From Nanohaloarchaea archaeon SW_7_43_1 (GTDB lineage Archaea; Nanohalarchaeota; Nanosalinia; Nanosalinales; Nanosalinaceae), in assembly GCA_003009795.1 (NCBI GenBank), contig PXPE01000001.1:248001-312000 (forward strand): 64,000 bases of DNA, read 5' to 3'. The notes beneath the pieces are model-generated. The model was not told the origin of the DNA. It was given only the letters and a program-made list of their open reading frames with translations, and did not search any database. Shown piece by piece: positions 42,817 to 51,248 of this stretch. The stretch's first letter is position 1, and each line of letters starts with the position of its first letter. Both the position numbers and the translations under genes were made by a program.

Positions 42817-43779
42817 TTACTGTTTCCATCTTTTGGGATATGTTTCCGGTTTCATATGTACTGATTCTAGAGTTACCGCTTTGTCGTCTTTGTCGAACAT
42901 CTGCTCTGATGTCATCTCTGCGGTTCCGAGCGCTATTAGCTCGCCTTTCAGCGTGGTGATTGCCACTCTCTCACCTTCTTTTATGCCGTCCTGGAGTTTA
43001 GATATTCCTTGTGTTCCTAGGTCGGCGCCGTTTGCCACAGCGTTCACAGCGGAATCTTTGATAGCTATTTTTCTTAAGTGATTGATTGCTTTTTCGATCG
43101 GGCAGAGAACTTTACGTAGTTCTTCTTCGTCACCTTCGTTGTAGTAATGATAGGCATCGACTATCTCCTGTAAAGTGTTTGTCTCCGTTTCTGAGATATC
43201 TGCCTGCTGTGTTCTCCTGAGTTCCTCCATTTCTGCTTCGGTGTCAAGTTTCTCCCCTAGCTGGCTGATCAATACCCGGACATAGAACCCTGATTCACAT
43301 TTAACTCTTCCTAGAATCCTTTTTTCTTCTACTTCCAGAAGTTCAGTTTCGTATGCTTCTCTTTCCCTCTCCTCTCTTTTCACTGCGCTTTTCTCAGGGG
43401 GTAACTGTCTGTTGACTCCCTTGAAGCTTTTAAGCACCTCTCTTATCTTAGCCTTATTTTTTCCTTCTCCCAGCTCAGCTTCGAAGATATACTCCTTATC
43501 TGTTTTGCTCATGGCTTTGCTGGCTCTTGTTCCTTTGTTTACGCCGATCGGTAGAATGCCTGTGGCGTTTGGATCTAGGGTGCCGAAGTGACCTGTTTTC
43601 TTTACATTAAGTTCTTTCTTTATCCATGTAGAGACTTGGTTGCTCTGTGGGCCGAAAGGTTTGTCCAAGAGTATGATTCCTTTCTCCATTAACTCTTCTA
43701 TGCTTCCTTCCTTAGGTATACTCCCGAACTCCGGGTCGGTCTCTGCTTGTTCTTTTGTGTACCATTTAGCTGACTTCAT
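42817..43779 (-). CDS. cbf5: Cbf5/TruB-family tRNA/rRNA pseudouridine synthase
   Basis: A 320-residue archaeal Cbf5 that pseudouridylates rRNA with H/ACA guide RNPs and tRNA U55. GHFGTLDPNATGILPI holds the catalytic Asp; GIILLDKPFGPQSNQV opens the TruB fold and a PUA domain ends it (KDSAVNAVANGADLGTQGISKLQDGIKEGERVAITTLKGELIALGTA). The Gly-His-Phe-Gly form differs from the usual GHSGTLD at one residue. It has its own promoter and begins the stretch between secY/EMC3 and the tRNA genes, a location shared with other archaea. Confidence 0.92.
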   Translation of the reverse strand: MKSAKWYTKEQAETDPEFGSIPKEGSIEELMEKGIILLDKPFGPQSNQVSTWIKKELNVKKTGHFGTLDPNATGILPIGVNKGTRASKAMSKTDKEYIFEAELGEGKNKAKIREVLKSFKGVNRQLPPEKSAVKREEREREAYETELLEVEEKRILGRVKCESGFYVRVLISQLGEKLDTEAEMEELRRTQQADISETETNTLQEIVDAYHYYNEGDEEELRKVLCPIEKAINHLRKIAIKDSAVNAVANGADLGTQGISKLQDGIKEGERVAITTLKGELIALGTAEMTSEQMFDKDDKAVTLESVHMKPETYPKRWKQ

Positions 43780-43802
43780 GTATTAGAGAATGTACTGAAG
43801 TC

Positions 43803-43810
43803 TTTTTAAT
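43803..43810 (-). promoter_or_regulatory. TATA box for cbf5
   Basis: On the minus strand ATTAAAAA; at -31 transcription would begin at the ATG itself, so the mRNA is leaderless. Confidence 0.55.
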
Positions 43811-43825
43811 TGACGAGAATCGTTT

Positions 43826-44563
43826 TCACTGTACGCCAAGCATTTTCCTGAACACGAAGGTTAGTGGCATCGCTATCAGGATATAGAATCCAAGCCAGTT
43901 CAGTGCCGGTCCTATAAACGGCGGTGAGACTGGAAGCGGTATAAATACTGCATTTATTTTAGCATTGATTCCGTCACTTCCTGTTAGACCTAGGTAACCT
44001 CCTCCGCCTTCTCCAAATCTCTTGAATTTCCAAGATATTCCCTGTTGATTGAACTTTTGTCCCTGGTTTATTTCTTCCCCATCGACCTGAAGCACAGGTT
44101 CTGTCTCGTTGATCACAGTTATTTTATTGGTTTCTCCAGCGTAGCTAAAGTTCCCTTCGTAACTTGTACTGTCTACCTGTTTAAGATCTACTGAAGGTGC
44201 GAATGTTGCTCCAAGCCATGGAAAGATTAGTCCAACGAATACCATTGTGGCAATCATCGGTTTGAAGTTAAGCATCATCATTTTCTGGTTGAGTTCCATG
44301 GTCTTTTGCATGTGATCCGATGCTTTATCGGTCTCATCGTTCTTCCGGGCTTCCTTCATTTTTTCCTGTGTGTCACTAATTTTTTCCTTCAGATTCTTGT
44401 TTTTCTCAATATCAAGCAGGAACCAGTAAATTACGGAGAAGATACCTGCCAGCGCCACAGAGAAAAATGTTAATGCAAGATATGGCCCCACTGAAAGTAC
44501 TGGCTGGAATACGGTATTGTAGAAACCGAATAACCCGGTAAGTAATCCCTGTATCGATACCAT
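43826..44563 (-). CDS. EMC3/TMCO1/YidC-superfamily membrane insertase (DUF106)
   Basis: A 245-residue membrane protein of the Oxa1 superfamily in its archaeal DUF106 form. A first membrane helix is followed by a charged cytosolic coiled coil (KNKNLKEKISDTQEKMKEARKNDETDKASDHMQK), then MMLNFKPMIATMVFVGLIFPW and further helices near the C-terminus. Between helices 2 and 3 there is an unusually long extracytoplasmic segment (about 125-205). In this family the protein inserts membrane proteins, in line with its position just downstream of secY. It has its own TATA box. Confidence 0.85.
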   Translation of the reverse strand: MVSIQGLLTGLFGFYNTVFQPVLSVGPYLALTFFSVALAGIFSVIYWFLLDIEKNKNLKEKISDTQEKMKEARKNDETDKASDHMQKTMELNQKMMMLNFKPMIATMVFVGLIFPWLGATFAPSVDLKQVDSTSYEGNFSYAGETNKITVINETEPVLQVDGEEINQGQKFNQQGISWKFKRFGEGGGGYLGLTGSDGINAKINAVFIPLPVSPPFIGPALNWLGFYILIAMPLTFVFRKMLGVQ

Positions 44564-44591
44564 GCTGTGAAACTATCTTAGGTAGTGAAGC

Positions 44592-44599
44592 CTTTTAAA
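44592..44599 (-). promoter_or_regulatory. TATA box for the EMC3-like insertase gene
   Basis: On the minus strand TTTAAAAG within GGTTTAAAAGGC. At -31 it predicts transcription from about 44568, 5 bases before the ATG, so the gene can be transcribed apart from secY. Confidence 0.55.
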
Positions 44600-44643
44600 C
44601 CAAAGCTTTGTCCGGTATCAGAATAATAACGTAAATAATCCCG

Positions 44644-46089
44644 TTACTGCATAAAGTCTTTCATGGCCGGATGAAGTTCCTCCATGTGCTTCTGCGCCAG
44701 CTGCTCGTACAGCCTATAAAGAATCATAACTGTCAGCAGGATCCCGGTCCCTCCACCGGCTGCCTGTGTCATATTGGCCACCCCTGCTAGAAGACCTACC
44801 ACAAGTCCTGATAATATTGTTAGTCCTGGGATGTAACGGTTAAGCACTTTTTTGATAACTCGTTTATCCTTTCTGAATCCCGGCACTTTCATACCGGTTT
44901 GTTGTATCTGGTCTGCGACGGAGTCTGCGTCTTGTCCTGATGTTTTGACCCAAAAGATAGAGAACAGCATTGAACCGAATGTGTAGACGGATAGATAGAA
45001 CAGTACGTGGAATAGACTCCCTGTCTGAGTGCTTAGTACAGGGATGCTGAGTCCGGCTACTGATGCTTCGGATAGTATATTTATGCTGGCGGCTCCACCT
45101 GAAATTAGGTTGGTGACAAACTGGGTGGGAGCTGTTAGAAGACCGATTAGACCGGAGGATGCCTGTCCACTTGAGTTGACACATCCCAGTAAGCTGCATC
45201 CGTCCGCTCCTGCTAACGTTGTACCCAGGATTTGGAAGTTGGAGACGAGTGCTGCGATTAGAATTACAGGCATGTTCGATGTGTAAAGGAACTTGAGAGG
45301 CCATTTCTGGCCGAATCCTCTGACATTTCCGAAGGTGAGAGGAATTTCTACTTTCATTATCTGCATGTATACCACTGCTGCAAATACTAACGCGGTTGAG
45401 ATTATGGGTAAGAGGGAGGTAAATTCCAGTGTCGTTACAAACCGGAATATGGCTCCTACCGGGTTTCCGTTCACCATCCAGTAGAGGGTTCCTGAAGTCG
45501 TCAGAGGTGATATGATAGCTACATACACCTGTTTTGATACTCCGGCTGCGATGAACAAGCCTACTCCTGATCCGAATCCCCATTTCTGGACTAGGTCATC
45601 CATCATTATGATCAGCCATCCTCCGAGGGATATCTGTCCTGCAAGCAAAAATATGAGTGCCGGACTCCCTGTTACATTGCCGAATGTGCCTGATAGGACG
45701 TATCCGAATGCCTGGACAATTGTTAATACATAGGCAAGTAGTTTCTGTGTTGCCTGGAATTTCTGCTGTCCTGCATCGGTGTTAGTATCCCATGGAAGAA
45801 GCTCAGATCCTACCATCATCTGGAGGACAATGGAAGCTGTTACGATAGGTCCAATACCTAGAGTAATTATTGATCCGATCTGTGCTCCAAGCAGTGTCTG
45901 GAATGTCTGAAGACTGTTAAGTGCCTGTTCAACTGCTGCAGAGTTTGCTCCGTATATATCAATAGAACCTAGGACGAAGTACAGTACAAGTACGATCCCT
46001 GTCCATGTCAGCATCTGTTTCAGGGTCTGTTCCTTATCTGGTTCCTCTACGCTAGGTAGGTAGCTCGCTGCCTGAAGTAGTGCTGACAT
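44644..46089 (-). CDS. secY: Protein translocase subunit SecY
   Basis: A 481-residue, ten-helix pore subunit of the Sec translocon. The plug/helix-2 region GIGPIVTASIVLQMMVGSELLP, the cytosolic loop EIPLTFGNVRGFGQKWPLKFLYTSNMPVIL and the C-terminal PGFRKDKRVIKKVLNRYIPGLTILSGLVVGLLA are archaeal SecY hallmarks. It follows uL15 with a 53-base gap containing AAGGTG before the ATG, the conserved uL15-secY order at the end of the spc cluster. It exports the signal-peptide proteins seen at 12-19 kb. Confidence 0.95.
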   Translation of the reverse strand: MSALLQAASYLPSVEEPDKEQTLKQMLTWTGIVLVLYFVLGSIDIYGANSAAVEQALNSLQTFQTLLGAQIGSIITLGIGPIVTASIVLQMMVGSELLPWDTNTDAGQQKFQATQKLLAYVLTIVQAFGYVLSGTFGNVTGSPALIFLLAGQISLGGWLIIMMDDLVQKWGFGSGVGLFIAAGVSKQVYVAIISPLTTSGTLYWMVNGNPVGAIFRFVTTLEFTSLLPIISTALVFAAVVYMQIMKVEIPLTFGNVRGFGQKWPLKFLYTSNMPVILIAALVSNFQILGTTLAGADGCSLLGCVNSSGQASSGLIGLLTAPTQFVTNLISGGAASINILSEASVAGLSIPVLSTQTGSLFHVLFYLSVYTFGSMLFSIFWVKTSGQDADSVADQIQQTGMKVPGFRKDKRVIKKVLNRYIPGLTILSGLVVGLLAGVANMTQAAGGGTGILLTVMILYRLYEQLAQKHMEELHPAMKDFMQ

Positions 46090-46142
46090 CTAGTTTTGGA
46101 CACCTTGATGAATTCTTATCTCGAGAGCGTTATTAACTATGT

Positions 46143-46580
46143 TTATTCTTCTTCTCCGACTTTAACTGCTTTGGCTCCTGCTTCTTCAATCTTTCTTTCA
46201 GCTGTTGAGGAGAACTTTTCTGCGTGAATCTCTATTTCTTGTGTAAGTTGTCCGGATCCGAGAATCTTCTCGTATCCTGCTTCTTCAGCATTAAATACGT
46301 AGCCGTTGTCTGTCTCTTCTGCGAGTCCTGCTTCAATAAAGCTTTCAATTCTCTGGTCAATGTCTCTGAGGTTGATCCCGGTCTGGTCTTCGGCATCCTT
46401 GAATCCTTCTCCTTTCTCTCCAAGCTTGTGGAGTCCGTCTTCTGTCATTTTTTCGTGTTTCGCCTTCTTTCCTCTTCCAGCGTTTCCTCTTCCACCTCTG
46501 CTTCCTGCTCCCCGGTTTTTCTTGCTTGAGCCATGTCCGTGGCTTCCGGATTTGTTCTTCTTTGATCTTCTTTTTGTCAT
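46143..46580 (-). CDS. rpl15: Ribosomal protein uL15
   Basis: A 145-residue large-subunit protein. The Gly/Arg/Lys-rich N-terminus (KKNKSGSHGHGSSKKNRGAGSRGG) binds 23S rRNA, and the C-terminal LGSGQLTQEIEIHAEKFSSTAERKIEEAGAKAV is the globular domain. It is 10 bases downstream of uL30. Confidence 0.94.
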   Translation of the reverse strand: MTKRRSKKNKSGSHGHGSSKKNRGAGSRGGRGNAGRGKKAKHEKMTEDGLHKLGEKGEGFKDAEDQTGINLRDIDQRIESFIEAGLAEETDNGYVFNAEEAGYEKILGSGQLTQEIEIHAEKFSSTAERKIEEAGAKAVKVGEEE

Positions 46581-46590
46581 TGTTTTTTCC

Positions 46591-46938
46591 TCAAACCATT
46601 TTCTGGATCAGTTCATCCAGATTATCTCTTTTTCCAAGGCTTCCGCCTTGTCCGACCTGTTTTTTTGTGTTGCTGAATCCTCCTGTTGGAGGAGTAAGTT
46701 TTACAGTGTCTCCGCTTTCGATTTCTGAGCCTTTTCTTTCTTCAAGTTTTTCCAGTGTTTCCTCACTGATTTCTCCGTACGTTATGTAGTCTTTGGCGGT
46801 CTCCAGCATCCCTCTTATTGAGTTGTTATCTTCGAATATGACGCATTGGTTTCTTTTCTCAAGGTTGAGGTATTTGAGTGTTCTCTTTGCTTTGTGTCTT
46901 GCGTCGATACTTCCTCTAACTTTTACTGTCGCTATCAT
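46591..46938 (-). CDS. rpl30: Ribosomal protein uL30, short form
   Basis: A 115-residue large-subunit protein with KVRGSIDARHKAKRTLKYLNLEKRNQCVIFEDNNSIRGML as ferredoxin-like core, then a C-terminal part with LTPPTGGFSNTKKQVGQGGSLGKRDNLDELI. Archaeal uL30 is usually about 155 residues; this one has lost roughly 40, mostly in the archaeal middle extension. The N-terminus and the end agree with the family, so it is probably complete. Confidence 0.92.
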   Translation of the reverse strand: MIATVKVRGSIDARHKAKRTLKYLNLEKRNQCVIFEDNNSIRGMLETAKDYITYGEISEETLEKLEERKGSEIESGDTVKLTPPTGGFSNTKKQVGQGGSLGKRDNLDELIQKMV

Positions 46939-46945
46939 TCTTTTT

Positions 46946-47608
46946 TTACTCCTGTTTGTATTCTTCTACTTTTTTGAGGGCTTTGAAGGCTGCTTTCATC
47001 AGGTTTTCCCGGGTTCTTGTAGTTCCTCTTGCGTTTACCCATACGTCTGTGTATCCTGCGAGTTCAAACATTTTCTTCAGTTCGTCTGAGCATGCAAGCC
47101 CGATTCCTTTTGGTGCTGGTTTTACTGTTACTGTCACTGAACCTGAGTTTCCTTCTACTTCGAATGGTACTGTGTGTTTTGTTCCACATGAGCATTCCCA
47201 GGAACCGCATCCCCTTGTTATCTGAATGAGGTTGAGTTTGGCTTTCCGGTTTGCGTCTTCGATTGCTGCCCGGGTGTCGTTCGCTGTTCCTTCTCCGAGC
47301 CCGATTACGTTTCTTTTGTCTCCTAGTACTGACATTGCTTTTGTTGAGTATCTTTCACCTGATTTGTGCATCCGGGCGGTTCTCTTGGATACTGTTCTTC
47401 TTTTTCCGCCTCCTTTTCCAGGTGTTCCTCCGATCAGGATTACTTCTTCTTCAAGGTCTGTGAGTTGGTCGGCGATCTCTCCTTCCATTATTTTGTAGTC
47501 TGATTCAAGTGCTTCTACTATGTCTGTTATTTGGCCGTTTGCTACTTTTTTCCCGAGTTTTGTCTTCGGTTTCCAGATCTCCTCTTCCTCCATTTCTTGG
47601 TCAGCCAT
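46946..47608 (-). CDS. rps5: Ribosomal protein uS5
   Basis: A 220-residue small-subunit protein involved in decoding fidelity. The double-stranded-RNA-binding-like N-domain (RTARMHKSGERYSTKAMSVLGDKRNVIGLGEGTANDTRAAIEDANRKAKLNLI) and the C-terminal AGYTDVWVNARGTTRTRENLMKAAFKAL are intact. A CGSWECSCGTKH insertion with three Cys is also found in other archaeal uS5. The gene overlaps the uL18 stop by one base. Confidence 0.95.
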   Translation of the reverse strand: MADQEMEEEEIWKPKTKLGKKVANGQITDIVEALESDYKIMEGEIADQLTDLEEEVILIGGTPGKGGGKRRTVSKRTARMHKSGERYSTKAMSVLGDKRNVIGLGEGTANDTRAAIEDANRKAKLNLIQITRGCGSWECSCGTKHTVPFEVEGNSGSVTVTVKPAPKGIGLACSDELKKMFELAGYTDVWVNARGTTRTRENLMKAAFKALKKVEEYKQE

Positions 47609-48117
47609 TATTCTAGTTCACCTTCGATATTTTCCTTTACGGTTTCAAAGTTTTCAGGTACGTTATTGCCTGTCATTTCCTTGATGTGTTCGCCTCTGAG
47701 TCTTGATTCTTCAGGTATTACCTCTTCTCCTGCAGGGATTTCTACTCCAGCGTCTTTAAGTCCTTGTAGAGCTGCGAACATTTTTCCACCTTTTTTGGTT
47801 TCTTTGATTCCTAAATCGAGTACTGCTTCATCTACATCTGCTTTCATCCCCGCCAGATAACCTGTCAGGTATGTTGCTGGAAGGTTTCCGGTGTGGTACT
47901 CCCATCCGTGGTCTTCCAGTTCTTTGCTGACTGTCTGTGCAGTGTTCTTGTCTCCATCTCTGTCGTAGTGGGCGATATGTACTCTAGTATGGTTGTTTGA
48001 AAGTCTTACTACTGCTCTTGGTTTACCTGATTTCAGCAGGGTCCTTCTCTGCTTGTAGTCGGTTTTCTGCTCTCTTCTCCTTCTAAATGGTACTTCGTAG
48101 TTAGTGTTATCTGCCAT
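47608..48117 (-). CDS. rpl18: Ribosomal protein uL18
   Basis: A 169-residue protein of the central protuberance that binds 5S rRNA. YEVPFRRRREQKTDYKQRRTLLKSGKPRAVVRLSNNHTRVHIAHYDRDGD and PATYLTGYLAGMKADVDEAVLDLGI are typical. It lies 6 bases after eL19 and its stop overlaps the uS5 ATG. Confidence 0.95.
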   Translation of the reverse strand: MADNTNYEVPFRRRREQKTDYKQRRTLLKSGKPRAVVRLSNNHTRVHIAHYDRDGDKNTAQTVSKELEDHGWEYHTGNLPATYLTGYLAGMKADVDEAVLDLGIKETKKGGKMFAALQGLKDAGVEIPAGEEVIPEESRLRGEHIKEMTGNNVPENFETVKENIEGELE

Positions 48118-48123
48118 TGTTGA

Positions 48124-48567
48124 TCACTCCAGCTTGTTCTCCACGTGGTTTTCCAAGTGTTTTGTGTCTCTGAAGAATCCTCCTTTCGCTCTGTCATAGA
48201 GGCTCCAGTATGTGTCGTTGTCAACTTCTCCTTCTTCCTTCATCTCTTTGAGTCTTTTTCTGATCGCTCTGATTCTTTCCATCCATTTTTTCTTTGATCC
48301 TTTTCTTGCTGTCTTTTTTCCTTTCCTGTTTCCGTGACCTTTTCTTCTTCCTTTCTTCTTCTGTTTCTTGATTTCTTTGCTTCTGGCCTTGGAAGTTCCT
48401 TTAACATCTCTTTTCTCGATTACGCCTGACTCAACTAGGTTTCTGATGTCCTGTCGTGTGATGGCTTCCTCTACTTTCTCTTGTTCTCCAGGATCGATTC
48501 TGACCCTGGTTTTTCCTACATCCATTACTTCTGCTGCCATCCTTTTCTGTGATTTAAGGTCTGTCAT
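48124..48567 (-). CDS. rpl19e: Ribosomal protein eL19
   Basis: A 147-residue archaeal/eukaryotic-type large-subunit protein. The globular N-domain LKSQKRMAAEVMDVGKTRVRIDPGE and the basic hinge KKKGRRKGHGNRKGKKTARKGSKKKWMERIRAIRKRLKEMK are diagnostic. Its ATG overlaps the eL32 stop by four bases. Confidence 0.95.
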   Translation of the reverse strand: MTDLKSQKRMAAEVMDVGKTRVRIDPGEQEKVEEAITRQDIRNLVESGVIEKRDVKGTSKARSKEIKKQKKKGRRKGHGNRKGKKTARKGSKKKWMERIRAIRKRLKEMKEEGEVDNDTYWSLYDRAKGGFFRDTKHLENHVENKLE

Positions 48568-48911
48568 TCTTCCTCACCTTCTTTTTCTCCGTTCAGTACT
48601 TTGATATCTTCTTCATCAGCTTTTTCAATTATCTTTGCTCTTTTTCTTCCGCCTACTGTTGATCCGATTCTTGCTGCTTCTGTCTCCGGGTCTATATCTT
48701 CCAGGTCGCCTGTATTGTGGATCATTACTTCTTCGTATCCTGATGGGTGGAGTCCTCTTACTTCTGTATCTGTACGGTATCCTGCCTTTGGTTTTGCAGG
48801 TGCGCCGTTTACCTCAAGTCTTATTCTGGAATGCCCTCCTTTCGGTCTTCTCCACGATTCAGGTGTCTGAGTTTTCTTGTGGCTGTTTTCTCTCTTGAAT
48901 TTGTCACTCAT
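48564..48911 (-). CDS. rpl32e: Ribosomal protein eL32
   Basis: A 115-residue protein with SWRRPKGGHSRIRLEVNGAPAKPKAGYRTDTEVRGLHPSGYEEVMIHN and STVGGRKRAKIIEKADEEDIKVLN, the conserved eL32 core. The very long N-terminal extension seen in some haloarchaea is missing. It overlaps eL19 and directly follows uL6. Confidence 0.94.
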   Translation of the reverse strand: MSDKFKRENSHKKTQTPESWRRPKGGHSRIRLEVNGAPAKPKAGYRTDTEVRGLHPSGYEEVMIHNTGDLEDIDPETEAARIGSTVGGRKRAKIIEKADEEDIKVLNGEKEGEEE

Positions 48912-49445
48912 TTACTTTTCACCTCTGCTTGTGATGTAGACCCCGTCTTGGAATGTTCTGGGATCTCTGTTTCCTTTTTTGCATGCCTGTTCGATTTTTC
49001 CGGCGGTCTGGCTTACTGCATCTTTGTCTGGACCTCTTATTGTGAGGTCTTCGCCGTCGATTTCAACTGTTACTCCGTCTTCAACATTGATTTCTCGTGG
49101 GTTTCTCTCTCCCATGAAGTTTTCGATAAGTACTTTGTTTGATTGCTGTTTGATTGTCATTGGGAAGTGGGCGTATACGCCTTTCATTTTGTAGACGTGT
49201 TCGCTTTGGAGCCCTTCAATTATGTTTTCTGTGTGGCTTCTGAATGTGCTTACAATACTCTGTATATCCTTTCTTGTCTCTTTGGTGGAGATCTCTATCT
49301 CGTCTTTATTGGCTTCGACTTCTACCAGTGCGTGCTGCATTTTCTTCTCTACTTTTTCATCGTGTCCTTCAACTGTAAGTACTCCATCTGTGTATTCTGC
49401 TTCGAAGCCCTCTGGTAGTTCAATTGTTTCTTCCATTTCGATCAC
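48912..49445 (-). CDS. rpl6: Ribosomal protein uL6
   Basis: A 177-residue large-subunit protein near the factor-binding site. Two repeats of the uL6 fold are visible: TIELPEGFEAEYTDGVLTVEGHDEKVEKKM and VEIDGEDLTIRGPDKDAVSQTAGKIEQACKKGNRDPRTFQDGVYI. It follows uS8 directly with no gap. Confidence 0.95.
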   Translation of the reverse strand: MIEMEETIELPEGFEAEYTDGVLTVEGHDEKVEKKMQHALVEVEANKDEIEISTKETRKDIQSIVSTFRSHTENIIEGLQSEHVYKMKGVYAHFPMTIKQQSNKVLIENFMGERNPREINVEDGVTVEIDGEDLTIRGPDKDAVSQTAGKIEQACKKGNRDPRTFQDGVYITSRGEK

Positions 49446-49835
49446 TCAGTAGACGTATCCTAAGAGTTTTCCTCCCACGTTTTTTTCTACTGCTTCATCG
49501 TGGGTGAGTACTCCTTCTGGTGTTGTTACAATGATTTTTCCGAATCCTTGAGCGGGCAGGTATCTTTTAGCCCATTTTGTGTATTCGTCACTTCCTACGA
49601 AGAAGTTTGGTTTGATCGGTTCGCATTTGTTTAATGCTGATTCTACTTCTACCTTGAATTTTCCTCCTTTTCCATCTTCGATCAGTTCGAAGACTCCGAT
49701 GTATTCTTCTTCCTGTAGTTTCAGGAGGACGTTCTTGATCAGGTTGCTTGTGGGACTTACTTTGGCGTGTGTCCTGTCCTGTCTTGCTGCGTTGTTTATT
49801 GAGCTTAGTGCGTCGCTGAGTGTATCATGTTGCAT
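49446..49835 (-). CDS. rps8: Ribosomal protein uS8
   Basis: A 129-residue small-subunit protein that binds the central 16S domain. DTLSDALSSINNAARQDRTHAKVSPTSNLIKNVLLKLQEEEYI and GKIIVTTPEGVLTHDEAVEKNVGGKLLGYVY are typical archaeal uS8. Length is normal. Confidence 0.95.
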   Translation of the reverse strand: MQHDTLSDALSSINNAARQDRTHAKVSPTSNLIKNVLLKLQEEEYIGVFELIEDGKGGKFKVEVESALNKCEPIKPNFFVGSDEYTKWAKRYLPAQGFGKIIVTTPEGVLTHDEAVEKNVGGKLLGYVY

Positions 49836-49848
49836 TACTCTGCATCAC

Positions 49849-50073
49849 CTATTTGAGCTGTTCGAATCCGATTTCTTCTGCGATTTCTCGGAAGCATTGT
49901 CTGCAGTAGTTGAGTCCGTACTGGCCGATGACTCCTCTACCTGTTCTTCCGCATCTTCTGCATTCTTTTTTGGCTTTTCCGTAATCTCTTTCCTTTGGAG
50001 AGTTGTTTTTCTCGAATTTCTCTTTCTTTCCTTTCTTGTGTTTTATCTGTTCAAGTACTCCTTCGTAAGTCAT
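49849..50073 (-). CDS. rps14: Ribosomal protein uS14, zinc-binding type
   Basis: A 74-residue small-subunit head protein with the zinc knuckle [24 protein letters not shown] (four Cys). It is about 20 residues longer than usual, with an extra N-terminal helix-like, Lys-rich stretch ([22 protein letters not shown]). That stretch is preceded by its own ATG, which overlaps the uL5 stop, so it belongs to the protein. Confidence 0.92.
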   Translation of the reverse strand: MTYEGVLEQIKHKKGKKEKFEKNNSPKERDYGKAKKECRRCGRTGRGVIGQYGLNYCRQCFREIAEEIGFEQLK

Positions 50074-50594
50074 TATTTACTCACCTCGATTTCGAACCGG
50101 TCTTCGATGAATTCGATTGCTTCGTCGTCGGATACTTTGTGTTCTTTCCCGATTTCATTTGGCTTGTGGTCTCTTTTCTTTACACGGTATCCTGGTCTTT
50201 CTAGTTTTACTGCGACTTCGAATCCCATCATGCCGATGTCGGAGTCATATTCTACGCCCGGTACATCTATGTACTCCGGGATTCCGAATCCGAAGTTTCC
50301 GTTTCCGTCGAATGATGATTTTTTGATTCCTTCTGCTGCAGGCAGTACTTTTTCCAGGAACTCTTCTGCTTCTTCGTCTCTAAGTGTTACCATTGATCCG
50401 ATTTCAAGTCCGGATCTCACCCCAAACTTTTTGGATCCTTCTTTTGATTCGGTTTTGACTGCTTGTTTTCCTGTTACCTTTTCCAGCAAGTCTTTGGCCT
50501 TCTCTACATCGTCGCTTACTTGCCCGATTCCAATATTTACTGTTACCTGACTGACCTGTATCTTCTTCATTTTGTTTTCTGCCATCCTGATCAC
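50073..50594 (-). CDS. rpl5: Ribosomal protein uL5
   Basis: A 173-residue central-protuberance protein that contacts 5S rRNA and P-site t[55 protein letters not shown] and [35 protein letters not shown] are family hallmarks. Its start overlaps the eS4 stop by four bases. Confidence 0.95.
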   Translation of the reverse strand: MIRMAENKMKKIQVSQVTVNIGIGQVSDDVEKAKDLLEKVTGKQAVKTESKEGSKKFGVRSGLEIGSMVTLRDEEAEEFLEKVLPAAEGIKKSSFDGNGNFGFGIPEYIDVPGVEYDSDIGMMGFEVAVKLERPGYRVKKRDHKPNEIGKEHKVSDDEAIEFIEDRFEIEVSK

Positions 50595-51241
50595 TCCTCT
50601 ACCTTGATATCTTCAACTGCTACAAGGTTTTCAAGATCTGTCTCGAACTCTCTATCGTTTTTAATTATTGCTGTGTTCTGCATTCCTTCTGTCCTCATCT
50701 CCTTGACTTCTGCTACGTCTCCTGCGTGTTTTCCTTGGACCACTAGTGCTTCTGATCCTTCCTCAAGTTCTACTTCGGTTACTCCGGAGTTGAAGATCAG
50801 TGTGTTTCCTGTCGAGTATTCGTCTTTTGTGGAGTAGTTCTCTCCGTTATGGAGTCTGTAGATGAACCGGTCTCCCTTAACATCTTTGTTTTCTATCTTT
50901 GCTGCAACCTTTGAGTCTCCTACAGGGATAAATTTGAGATATTTTCCGTCTCTTACTGCTCTGTAAGTTTCTTCTGTTTCCGGGATTTCAACTACGTCGA
51001 GAATACCTATTCCTTCCTTGACATCTCTGATTGTGTCGCCGTTTCTCTTGAGATCGCCGTTTTTAACTATTTCTTTTGCTTCTTTCTCGTTATCTGCATA
51101 CTCCAGTATGTCTCTGAGCAGTACTACTACTGGGATTGCGTCTTCTTTACTTCTTGATCCTTTGATGGTTGAGACATAGGTGTTGTCCTTTCTCTTGATT
51201 GAGTAATGTTTTGGTGCCGGAATTCTTTTCTGGTGTGTCAT
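50591..51241 (-). CDS. rps4e: Ribosomal protein eS4
   Basis: A 216-residue archaeal/eukaryotic small-subunit protein. An S4-type RNA-binding segment (EAKEIVKNGDLKRNGDTIRDVKEGIGILDVVEIP) is followed by the eS4 central domain and a KOW motif (EGSEALVVQGKHAGDVAEVKEM). Length is slightly under the archaeal norm (about 230-240). It precedes uL5 with an overlapping start. Confidence 0.94.
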   Translation of the reverse strand: MTHQKRIPAPKHYSIKRKDNTYVSTIKGSRSKEDAIPVVVLLRDILEYADNEKEAKEIVKNGDLKRNGDTIRDVKEGIGILDVVEIPETEETYRAVRDGKYLKFIPVGDSKVAAKIENKDVKGDRFIYRLHNGENYSTKDEYSTGNTLIFNSGVTEVELEEGSEALVVQGKHAGDVAEVKEMRTEGMQNTAIIKNDREFETDLENLVAVEDIKVEE

Positions 51242-51248
51242 GTATTTG

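Noticed and set aside
49579-50550. A 323-codon open frame on the plus strand across uS8, uS14 and uL5.
   Set aside because: It is Ser/Phe/Leu-rich, the composition expected from the complement of Glu/Lys-rich ribosomal genes, and covers three certain genes on the other strand.
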